A stretch of DNA of 11,681 nucleotides from Intestinibacter sp034113885 (GTDB lineage Bacteria; Bacillota; Clostridia; Peptostreptococcales; Peptostreptococcaceae): NCBI RefSeq assembly GCF_034113885.1, contig NZ_JAXEWM010000252.1:1-11681 (forward strand), in the 5' to 3' direction. The translations under genes and the position numbers were made by a program. Below are positions 5,651-11,681 of this stretch, piece after piece. Each line of letters starts with the position of its first letter. Position 1 is the first letter of the stretch. The notes under the pieces are model-generated. The model made no database searches, had not been told where the DNA came from, and was given only the letters and a program-made list of their open reading frames with translations.

Positions 5651-6994
5651 TTATTTTCCTGCTATAGATAGGCCTTCTGCTATAATTGTAGGGCTTCCTA
5701 CGCTGCTTAGAGGAAAGCTTAAGTCATCTCCAACTTCTTTTATTTGTTTTAATAGATTGAAGAAGTTTCCTGCTACAGTTATTTGATCTACTGGATATTC
5801 CTTCTTGCCGTCTTTTATATAAAATCCCTTAGCAGCTAGAGAAAAGTCTCCAGTTATCGCATTTGCTCCAGAGTGAAGCCCTGCAAATTCAGTTATAAGT
5901 AGACCTTCTCCTAGAGTTTCTAAAATCTCATCAAATGATAGGACTCCCTTTTCTATATAGAAATTGCTTGGAGATACAGATACAGTCGATGCATAAGAAC
6001 TCTTAAATCCATTTCCAGTACTATTAGTATTCGCTTTTTTAGCGGTTTTTAAATTGTGAAGTAAAGTAGTAAGTTTACCTTTAGATACGATTTCTTTTCT
6101 AAATGTAGCGACACCCTCATCGTCAAAAGGAGCTGATGCAAGCCCGTTGTCTAAAAGAGGATTGTCTACAATAGTTACTTTTTCAGATGCTATCATAGTA
6201 TTTTCTTTATCTTTTAATAGAGAAAGTCCTTTTTGAGTTGCGTCTGCACTGAACACTCCACAAAAAGCACTTAGTAATGATACCATGGCTTCGTTGTATA
6301 TAGCTGTTTTGTAGTTATCTGTCTTTATGCTCTTTGAGTTTATCTTAGACAGAGCTTCATCTACACCCATTTTGGCTATTTCTTTAGGGTTTAATTCTTT
6401 TATGTCTGTAGCTATTTTGTAGCCTGTTCCATCTTGCTTTTGGCCGTCTATTTCTATTATAGGCACTATATAGGCGTAAAGTATGTTTTCTTTGTTTTTT
6501 AGATTTAGTCCCTTAGTATTTGATATTTCGACTTCTCCCTTAGAATATATTACTTTGCATCCTCCGGTATTTACTACATTTTCGTTGTAGCTTTTGCATT
6601 CATTTTCGATATCAAGGCCTAATTGTATTAAGTCCTTTGGGTCTAAATTATCTATTGCTTCGTTGTAGCATACTACATCTTGGTATTTTTTATCTCCTTC
6701 GTATATAAATTGCATATCTTCATTTTCTATCAATAAAGCTGCATTTTTTGCAGTATTTACAAGCATGTCTATTGAACCATTATCTAGTATTCTAGTATGA
6801 GAATACCCTATTTTGCCGTTTATTATACCTCTAAATGATAGTCCAAAGCTTTTATTTAAGTTGTAGCTTTCGACCTCTTGTTTATAAATCGATATATTTA
6901 AAGATTCTGAATTTGTAACGTATATTTCACTGTGTTCAAATCCAGCATCAGAAGCTTTTTTAAATAGTATTTCTTTAAATTCGTTTAAGTTCAT
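5651..6994 (-). CDS. pmbA: PmbA/TldE, non-catalytic partner of TldD peptidase
   Basis: Partner subunit of the TldD/TldE metallopeptidase, which in characterised bacteria degrades unfolded peptides, matures microcin B17 and helps remove CcdA. The protein (about 447 residues, the usual family length) has the PmbA layout: an N-terminal domain (FEHSEIYVTNSESLNISIYKQEVESYNLN), a central region, and a C-terminal half ending with GLHSGANAITGDFSLAAKGFYIKDGK and LPLSSVGSPTIIAEGLSIAG-type text. It lacks the HExxxH of TldD, as expected. Two ATGs are possible. The first (7000) overlaps the tldD stop as TAATG but is only 2 bases from GGGAG. The second (6994) has 8-base spacing and is preferred. It is translationally coupled to tldD. 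No RiPP precursor is visible nearby. Confidence 0.9.
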   Translation of the reverse strand: MNLNEFKEILFKKASDAGFEHSEIYVTNSESLNISIYKQEVESYNLNKSFGLSFRGIINGKIGYSHTRILDNGSIDMLVNTAKNAALLIENEDMQFIYEGDKKYQDVVCYNEAIDNLDPKDLIQLGLDIENECKSYNENVVNTGGCKVIYSKGEVEISNTKGLNLKNKENILYAYIVPIIEIDGQKQDGTGYKIATDIKELNPKEIAKMGVDEALSKINSKSIKTDNYKTAIYNEAMVSLLSAFCGVFSADATQKGLSLLKDKENTMIASEKVTIVDNPLLDNGLASAPFDDEGVATFRKEIVSKGKLTTLLHNLKTAKKANTNSTGNGFKSSYASTVSVSPSNFYIEKGVLSFDEILETLGEGLLITEFAGLHSGANAITGDFSLAAKGFYIKDGKKEYPVDQITVAGNFFNLLKQIKEVGDDLSFPLSSVGSPTIIAEGLSIAGK

Positions 6995-6999
6995 AATCA

Positions 7000-8388
7000 T
7001 TACTCCCTTCCACCGACAGTTATGCTTTTGACTCTGATCATAGGCTGTCCTACATTTACAGGGATACTGCCTGATTTAGAACCGCACATACCTTCTGCTT
7101 GAGCTACATTGTCAGATACCATATCTATATCCATTAAAACCTCGCTGCCTTTACCTATTAGTGAAGCGCCTCTTACTGGTTCTACGATTTCTCCGTTTTT
7201 AACTAGGTATCCTTCACTTACAGCAAAGTTAAATTCTCCTGTAACTGGGTTTACAGAACCCCCGCCCATTTTCTTAGCGTATAGTCCGTAGTCTATAGAT
7301 TTGATTATATCCTCTATCTTATCTGTACCGGGAGCTATATATGTATTGGTCATTCTAGAAGTAGGCTCGAATTTATAGCTTTGACGTCTAGAGCTTCCTG
7401 TAACTTCACAGTTCATTCTTCTAGCGTTTAGTTTATCCACCATATATGATTTTAATACGCCATTTTCTATAAGTATGTTTTTTTGAGTAGGAGTTCCCTC
7501 ATCGTCTATATTTGATGAACCCCAGTGGTTTTTCATAGTTCCGTCGTCTATTGCTGTTATTTTTGTAGAAGCTATCTGTTTGCCTAATTTGTCTGCAAAC
7601 ACAGAATTACCCTTTGCTACTGATGTAGCCTCTAGTGAATGACCGCAAGCCTCGTGGAATATTACTCCACCAAACCCATTGTCTATAGCTACAGGCATTT
7701 TTCCAGCTGGACAGTTTTTTGCATTTAACATTATATGAGCAGTTTTAGCAGCTTCTCTTGCATAATATTCAGGATCTACTTCATCCTTAAATATATCAAA
7801 TCCCATAAGTCTTCCAGGGTTTTGAGTTCCAGTTTGGTTTTCTGTCTCATTAGATGCTATGGCATTTATCATAAGTCTAGTTCTTATTCTAGTATCTTCA
7901 GTGTACAATCCCTCTGTATTAGCTATTAATACGTTTTGTTCTTTATCTAAATATCCAATGCTTACCTTAGATATATCTGTGTGAAAATCCTTTGCGCTTT
8001 TATACGCTCTTTTCATAACCTTGATTTTATCCTGGCAGTCGACACTATTAGGATGGATTTTTATAGGATGTAAGTTTTTAAGCTGTCTTTGATTATTAAG
8101 TATTATAGACTTTTCTCCTTCGATTTTTCCTAGAGCAAGTGCTGCTTTGTAGGCTGTATCTAAAAGTGAAGATAAACTATTGTCGTTTGTATAAGCATAG
8201 ACGCTTTTTAAGGCTTTAAAAATTCTTATACCTATTCCGTAATCTCTACCTCCTAATATATTTTCTACTTTATCATCTAATACAGAAATATTATTTGTTA
8301 TACTGTCTTCTTCAAATATCTCTGCAAAATCTGCTCCTGTAATTAAACATTTTTCTAAAACCTGTGTAGCTATTTCTTTTGAAATCAC
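7000..8388 (-). CDS. tldD: TldD, zinc metallopeptidase subunit
   Basis: Catalytic subunit of the TldD/TldE peptidase, cytosolic, acting on short or unfolded peptides. 462 residues. The active-site motif HEACGH is at 245-250 (two zinc His and catalytic Glu246), followed by SLEATSVAKGNSVFADKLG. The third zinc ligand is expected in AEGMCGSKSG (Cys435). The C-terminal GEFNFAVSEGYLV and LIGKGSEVLMDIDMVSDN segments are typical of the family. The start is GTG 8388, with AGGAGGTG about 4 bases upstream; that ribosome binding site touches the stop of the Rrf2 gene, so the genes are cotranscribed. pmbA follows directly. Gene order rrf2-tldD-pmbA-smsC-smsB on one strand hints that the peptidase is regulated with Fe-S assembly. 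Confidence 0.93.
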   Translation of the reverse strand: MISKEIATQVLEKCLITGADFAEIFEEDSITNNISVLDDKVENILGGRDYGIGIRIFKALKSVYAYTNDNSLSSLLDTAYKAALALGKIEGEKSIILNNQRQLKNLHPIKIHPNSVDCQDKIKVMKRAYKSAKDFHTDISKVSIGYLDKEQNVLIANTEGLYTEDTRIRTRLMINAIASNETENQTGTQNPGRLMGFDIFKDEVDPEYYAREAAKTAHIMLNAKNCPAGKMPVAIDNGFGGVIFHEACGHSLEATSVAKGNSVFADKLGKQIASTKITAIDDGTMKNHWGSSNIDDEGTPTQKNILIENGVLKSYMVDKLNARRMNCEVTGSSRRQSYKFEPTSRMTNTYIAPGTDKIEDIIKSIDYGLYAKKMGGGSVNPVTGEFNFAVSEGYLVKNGEIVEPVRGASLIGKGSEVLMDIDMVSDNVAQAEGMCGSKSGSIPVNVGQPMIRVKSITVGGRE

Positions 8389-8399
8389 AGTAACACCTC

Positions 8400-8837
8400 C
8401 TAATTCGATATTTTATCTTTTTGACTGTGTTTTGTTAGTAAAGTTTCAATTGAAACTTTAGATAAAGTCTCCTTCATAAATTGAATGATTTGTTCAAAAT
8501 CTGTAGTTAGTAATTCTGACAAATCAGCTACAATCGGATTTGTAATTTGTAAGTTATCATCGCTAAATATATCCTTTATATCTATTTCATCTGTAATTTT
8601 GTAGATATCCCATAAAGTTATATCTTTTGCACTCTTTTTTAATTTTATACCTGAAGTAGGTGAAGGTTTTATAAGAAAATTATTCTTATACAAGATATTT
8701 AGTATATTTTTTATAACTACTGGATTACATTTGATCTCCTTTGATATGTACTCACATGTCAAATTTTTTTCATCGCTATTAGCTGCAATAAATAAAATAG
8801 TATGTACTGCTAATTGAAAACGTCTACTAACTTTCAT
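8400..8837 (-). CDS. Rrf2-family transcriptional regulator without an Fe-S ligand set
   Basis: A 145-residue winged-helix regulator. I choose ATG 8837 (MKVSRRFQLAVHTI), six bases after GAGGTG; the GTG at 8846 overlaps that site. The N-terminal half is Rrf2: a first helix FQLAVHTILFIA, a recognition region EYISKEIKCNPVVIKNILNIL, a wing SPTSGIKLKKSAKDI, and the family text ITLWDIYKI. The loop where IscR/NsrR carry three Cys (around residues 90-105) has none. The only Cys are 28 and 37, in the DNA-binding domain. It is therefore more like the cluster-free Rrf2 proteins (CymR/YwnA type) and would sense something else, or need a partner. It heads the tldD-pmbA operon and is divergent from csoR. 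Autoregulation and control of the sms unit are plausible but not shown. Confidence 0.85.
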   Translation of the reverse strand: MKVSRRFQLAVHTILFIAANSDEKNLTCEYISKEIKCNPVVIKNILNILYKNNFLIKPSPTSGIKLKKSAKDITLWDIYKITDEIDIKDIFSDDNLQITNPIVADLSELLTTDFEQIIQFMKETLSKVSIETLLTKHSQKDKISN

Positions 8838-8855
8838 TTTTATCACCTCATGGTA

Positions 8856-8884
8856 ATTTTAGCATAATTAATCTCGTTATTCAA
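8856..8884 (-). promoter_or_regulatory. Promoter of the rrf2-tldD-pmbA operon
   Basis: On the minus strand: TTGAAT (8884-8879), a 17-base spacer, then TAAAAT (8861-8856) preceded by TGC, an extended -10. The ATG lies 18 bases beyond the -10. Within the spacer, ATTAAT offers a small AT dyad. Spacing and sequence make this the clearest sigma-A promoter in the window. Confidence 0.65.
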
Positions 8885-8952
8885 ATTACAAAAGCTTATT
8901 GAGTTTTTTAAGAATTATTATATTATTTTAGAATTGCTATTTTATTGATTTT

Positions 8953-8973
8953 ATAATAATTTAGTATTATTAT
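8953..8973 (+). promoter_or_regulatory. AT-rich dyad upstream of csoR
   Basis: ATAATAAT (8953-8960) and ATTATTAT (8966-8973) form a perfect 8-bp inverted repeat around TTAGT, overlapping the likely promoter of csoR (TATAAT at 8952-8957 region). CsoR proteins often repress their own gene, but their known operators are GC-rich in the centre, which this is not. In such AT-rich DNA it may be chance. Confidence 0.3.
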
Positions 8974-9008
8974 AGAATAATAGTTTAATAATAAGAGGAG
9001 GAATTAAA

Positions 9009-9284
9009 ATGCGACAATGTATGGATATACCAAATATTCAGCTTAGAATAAAAAAAATCCAAGGTCAGCTAAATGCAATATCTAAAATGGTAGAAGAAGA
9101 TATTCCTTGTGAAGATATTTTAATTCAGATAAATGCAGCTAAAAATGCTCTACATAAAGTCGGAAAGGTAGTACTAGAGGGTCATTTACACCACTGTGTC
9201 AAAGACGGTATAGAACATGGGGACGCAGAAAAGACAATTGAAGATTTTTCAAAGGCAATCGATTATTTTACTCGTATGGGATAA
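9009..9284 (+). CDS. csoR: CsoR/FrmR-family metal- or sulfur-sensing repressor
   Basis: A small all-helical repressor of 91 residues. ATG 9009 follows AGGAGG at 7 bases. It has the family start RIKKIQGQLNAISKMVEEDIPC and the copper-type ligand set Cys34-His59-Cys63, with spacings of 25 and 4 residues as in the copper sensor CsoR. His59 argues against the persulfide sensor CstR, where this position is not His. The N-terminus lacks the extra His of the nickel/cobalt sensor RcnR. An additional Cys4 is unusual. No copper ATPase or chaperone gene lies in the window, so its target is elsewhere or is the neighbouring regulator region. It is divergent from the Rrf2 gene (171 bases between starts) and ends at a strong terminator. 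Confidence 0.88.
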   Translation: MRQCMDIPNIQLRIKKIQGQLNAISKMVEEDIPCEDILIQINAAKNALHKVGKVVLEGHLHHCVKDGIEHGDAEKTIEDFSKAIDYFTRMG

Positions 9285-9295
9285 TTATATATTAA

Positions 9296-9344
9296 AAAAA
9301 CTATAAATTTTAGATTTTTTATCAATCCGAAATTTATAGTTTTT
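9296..9344. terminator. Bidirectional terminator between csoR and the SDR gene
   Basis: Perfect 15-bp arms: AAAAACTATAAATTT (9296-9310) and its complement at 9330-9344, with a 19-base loop. Ts follow on the plus strand (9341 onward, TTTTTATTTTT), and A-rich sequence on the left gives a T-run on the minus strand. It serves both convergent genes. Confidence 0.85.
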
Positions 9345-9369
9345 ATTTTTCTATTCCTTTTTGTTATAT

Positions 9370-10110
9370 TTATATTACAAATCCACCATTAGAGCTTATC
9401 ACTTGTCCTGTTATAAAATCTCCGCCTTCACCAGCTAGAAATAGAGCACATCTAGCTATATCTTCAGGCTGTCCTATTTTCATTAGAGGAGTTTCCTCCT
9501 TTAGCATGCTCATAGTTTCCTCACCTAGGCCTTTTACCATATCTGTATTTATTACACCAGGTGCGATGGCGTTTACATTTATATTAGAAGGACCTAATTC
9601 CTTCGCTAAAGCCTTCGTAAGACCGATTATAGCAGCCTTTGATGCAGAGTAATCAACCTCAATAGCAGCTCCTACAAGCCCCCACATAGAAGATATATTT
9701 ATTATTTTGCCGCTGCAATTTGGAAGCATATATTGTAGAGCTTTTTTTGTGACATAAAATACTGAATTTAAATTTACAGACATTGTCTCATTCCATTGCT
9801 CGTATGTCATATCTGTAAACATACAAGGCTTACTTATACCAGCGTTATTTACTAGTACATCTATATTTTCAAATTGACCTATAGTGTAGTTTACAAGTGC
9901 ATTTGCTTCTTCAGGATTAGAGACATCTGCTTTAAATATTCTGACATCTAAGCCTTCATTTGTCAGCTCGTTGTAAAGCTCCTTTGCCTTTTCTTCAGAT
10001 TTATTGTAATTTATTACGACGTTATAATTATTTCTAGCAAATAAAATCGCAATTGCCCTGCCTATACCTCTAGATGATCCTGTTATTAAAGCTGTTTTTT
10101 TATTGTTCAT
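9370..10110 (-). CDS. FabG-like short-chain dehydrogenase/reductase
   Basis: An NAD(P)-dependent SDR of 246 residues, closest in style to 3-oxoacyl-ACP reductase (FabG). The cofactor motif TGSSRGIG is at 10-17, the NNAG motif at 88-91, and Asn113 in VNLNS. The catalytic triad is Ser141 (INISSMWG), Tyr154 and Lys158 (YSASKAA). It ends with DFITGQVISSNGGFVI, the usual SDR C-terminus. SNR-type residues after the second strand (NYNKSEEKA) suggest NADPH preference. It is not next to other fatty-acid synthesis genes, so it may not be the housekeeping FabG; the substrate cannot be told from sequence. ATG 10110 starts one base after the stop of the upstream membrane protein gene, showing tight coupling. 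Confidence 0.85.
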   Translation of the reverse strand: MNNKKTALITGSSRGIGRAIAILFARNNYNVVINYNKSEEKAKELYNELTNEGLDVRIFKADVSNPEEANALVNYTIGQFENIDVLVNNAGISKPCMFTDMTYEQWNETMSVNLNSVFYVTKKALQYMLPNCSGKIINISSMWGLVGAAIEVDYSASKAAIIGLTKALAKELGPSNINVNAIAPGVINTDMVKGLGEETMSMLKEETPLMKIGQPEDIARCALFLAGEGGDFITGQVISSNGGFVI

Positions 10111-10111
10111 A

Positions 10112-10843
10112 TTATACCTCTTTATATTTTTTAATTCTTTGTTCTACCTTCTTTTTATTAAATCTGCACTCATTTTTACAACCAGCACAGCTTAAATTCA
10201 TATTTGAAATACCTGAAAATCTCTCTGGATACTTTCTATATTGATATTCCCATTGTATTAAGCTAAATAATCCTAGAGCTATTAATGAGTATGTCCAAAA
10301 ATTAGGCATCAATATAAAAGGAGTAAGGTACATTATATGATCCCAATTGTAAATTCTACATACATTACAGCATTTATTTTTCATAAATAGAGCTTGAAAT
10401 GGACACCATATATTTACACATACCATATCAGCCCAAAAATAAAATAAAAATAGCATTATCAAATACGAAGAATCTAATTTTAATTTTAAAAATACATACA
10501 ATATTATTATATTTGCCCCTATCCAAAATAGAGCTATGTTAAGTGCATTTTTATTAGCTTCTACTACTTCAGACTTTAATTTATTTTCATTGTAATTATT
10601 TTTTTCTCTATAATGCTTTAAAAATAATTTTCCATTATAAGTATTTTTACTTTTAGCTGGAATAACTACTTTTAAAAGATCATTTACTAAATAAATCCAA
10701 CATATATGGTAGAATTTTATATTAAATATCAATTTGTAATTTAATATTTTATTTATATTGTTTGGATTATCGATAAATATTATTATAGCTGAAAAAAATA
10801 AAATAGTTCTAAGAACAAAATTAATTCTAGACCTTCTATCCAA
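10112..10843 (-). CDS. Cysteine-rich integral membrane protein of unknown function
   Basis: I do not recognise the family. 243 residues from TTG 10843, behind GGGGGTG (10851-10857); an in-frame TGA lies just upstream, so no longer start exists. Hydrophobic segments lie at about 8-24, 40-60, 102-120, 126-152 and 172-196, giving around five membrane spans. Two Cys groups stand out. The first follows the fourth span: C142, C147-P-F-Q, then C158-C159-x-x-C162. The second is at the C-terminal tail: C219-x-x-C222-x-x-x-C226. The latter sits in a strongly basic tail and is likely cytosolic, suggesting metal or Fe-S binding. The coupling to the SDR gene (one base apart) suggests a shared pathway, perhaps electron transfer or lipid modification; this is inference. 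Confidence 0.75.
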   Translation of the reverse strand: MDRRSRINFVLRTILFFSAIIIFIDNPNNINKILNYKLIFNIKFYHICWIYLVNDLLKVVIPAKSKNTYNGKLFLKHYREKNNYNENKLKSEVVEANKNALNIALFWIGANIIILYVFLKLKLDSSYLIMLFLFYFWADMVCVNIWCPFQALFMKNKCCNVCRIYNWDHIMYLTPFILMPNFWTYSLIALGLFSLIQWEYQYRKYPERFSGISNMNLSCAGCKNECRFNKKKVEQRIKKYKEV

Positions 10844-10875
10844 AATTCTTCACCCCCATGATATTATATTAAAAC

Positions 10876-10914
10876 AAAAAAATAAAGGGTTCAATCTCCC
10901 CCCCTTATTTTTTA
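10876..10914 (-). terminator. Terminator after the amino-acid ABC ATPase gene
   Basis: Arms at 10879-10889 and 10901-10911 pair over 11 positions with one G-T wobble (AAAATAAGGGG / CCCTTTATTTT on the minus strand). They are followed by Ts (10880 down to 10876). It lies 15 bases beyond the ATPase stop. The right arm includes an unusual run of seven C on the plus strand (10898-10904). Confidence 0.7.
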
Positions 10915-10925
10915 CAAAAATTTTA

Positions 10926-11642
10926 CTATACACTTTGGTGGTATTTTCCTAAGAACTCTCTAGTACGCTCGTTCTTAGAGTTGAATAATTCCTCTGGAGT
11001 ACAATTTTCTACAATTACACCCTTATCCATAAATATCATTCTATCTGATATATCTCTAGCAAATGACATTTCATGAGTTACTATTACCATAGTCATATTC
11101 ATTTCAGCAAGTGAACGGATAACCTTTAAAACTTCTCCAGTAAGCTCTGGATCTAGTGCTGATGTAGGTTCGTCGAAGAAAAGTATTACAGGCTTTAATG
11201 CAAGAGCTCTAGCTATTGCGACTCTTTGCTTTTGTCCTCCTGATAATTGGTGAGGATATGCATCCTTTCTATCTTCAAGACCTAGCTTTTTAAGTAATTC
11301 CATAGCTTCTTTTTCTGCCACATCCTTAGGTACTTTCTTTACTCTAATTGGAGCTTGAGTTATATTTTTTAACACATTAAAATGTGGAAATAGGTTAAAG
11401 TTTTGGAAAACCAATCCAGTCTTTAATCTTATTCTATCTAATACATCGTTATTTGCGTATTTAACAGCACCATTTTCACTTGACACCATGACTTCTCCAT
11501 CGACACTGATCTTACCTGCATCGACAGTTTCTAGTCTATTTATACATCTAAGCAATGTAGATTTACCTGAACCTGAAGATCCTATTATAGAAACTATCTC
11601 CCCATGATTTACATCTAGTGAAATATCTTTTAGAACTTGCAA
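10926..11642 (-). CDS. Polar amino-acid ABC transporter ATP-binding protein (GlnQ/ArtP type), 5' end disrupted
   Basis: ATPase of an amino-acid importer. Numbered from TTG 11642: Walker A GSSGSGKST (21-29), Q80 in VFQNFNLFPHFNVLKNI (strongly GlnQ-like), signature LSGGQKQR (133-140), Walker B VILFFDEPTSALDPEL (152-167), H190 in VTHEMSFARD, and C-terminal EFLGKYHQSV. Only the N-terminus is abnormal. The family starts with about 15 further residues (M-I-x-I-x-x-L-x-K-S-F-G-D before LQVLKDI). In frame upstream of TTG 11642 the sequence encodes ILHLQKSCGD, which fits, but a TAA lies at 11675-11673 where the third codon should be, and no ATG/GTG/TTG is available before 11642. TTG 11642 has no proper ribosome binding site. 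Either a nonsense/frameshift mutation or a sequence error is likely. The permease and binding-protein genes would lie to the right. Confidence 0.8.
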   Translation of the reverse strand: MQVLKDISLDVNHGEIVSIIGSSGSGKSTLLRCINRLETVDAGKISVDGEVMVSSENGAVKYANNDVLDRIRLKTGLVFQNFNLFPHFNVLKNITQAPIRVKKVPKDVAEKEAMELLKKLGLEDRKDAYPHQLSGGQKQRVAIARALALKPVILFFDEPTSALDPELTGEVLKVIRSLAEMNMTMVIVTHEMSFARDISDRMIFMDKGVIVENCTPEELFNSKNERTREFLGKYHQSV

Positions 11643-11681
11643 ATCACCACAGCTTTTTTGTAAATGTAATATTTATATAGT

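Noticed and set aside
10758..10952. Plus-strand open frame across the membrane-protein start and terminator
   Set aside because: It crosses a terminator hairpin, lies antisense to two real genes, and has no ribosome binding site.

Overview
The window is very AT-rich, with AGGAGG-type ribosome binding sites and frequent AGA/ATA codons. It carries a two-gene SUF-like minimal Fe-S assembly operon, Rrf2 and CsoR regulators, and clostridial-type accessory genes. This fits a Clostridia chromosome, most likely Peptostreptococcaceae (the Clostridioides/Romboutsia/Paraclostridium neighbourhood). That placement is an inference from gene content and style, not from a search.

Positions 1-3852 look accessory. 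On the minus strand a broken IS91-type (Y2, HUH) transposase runs off the left edge. Next come an orphan terminator-like hairpin and a decayed 3' end of a DUF4143-type ATPase gene. A small secreted protein with one bacterial Ig-like (BIG2) domain follows, then two tandem genes of 120 and 131 residues that are clear paralogues of each other and that I cannot assign to a known family. These two share upstream sequence blocks, and the second sits behind a perfect 17-bp inverted repeat. The last accessory gene (3298-3852) seems to have lost its natural 3' end: its reading frame runs straight through a strong terminator hairpin shared with the convergent housekeeping operon.

Positions 3849-8884 form a co-directional minus-strand block: an Rrf2-type regulator, tldD, pmbA/tldE, then (after a 145-base gap) smsC and smsB. 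The first three genes are tightly packed behind a good promoter (TTGAAT-17-TAAAAT, extended -10). smsC and smsB overlap by 11 bases and have their own TATAAT box under a palindromic region. SmsC is a SufC-like ATPase and SmsB a short SufB/SufD-like scaffold. No cysteine desulfurase or SufU is present. TldD/TldE is a zinc peptidase pair.

Positions 8885-11681: a CsoR-family metal-sensing repressor is transcribed divergently from the Rrf2 gene and ends at a bidirectional terminator. Facing it on the minus strand is a two-gene unit, a cysteine-rich membrane protein of unknown function followed one base later by a FabG-like short-chain dehydrogenase. Upstream of that unit, behind its own terminator, is an amino-acid ABC transporter ATPase (GlnQ/ArtP type). 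Its first codons look disrupted at the right edge of the window.

The most interesting unexplained parts are the tandem paralogue pair with its operator-like dyad, the truncated gene fused to a terminator, the linkage of an Rrf2 regulator and TldDE to a minimal Fe-S system, and the cysteine-cluster membrane protein coupled to an SDR enzyme.
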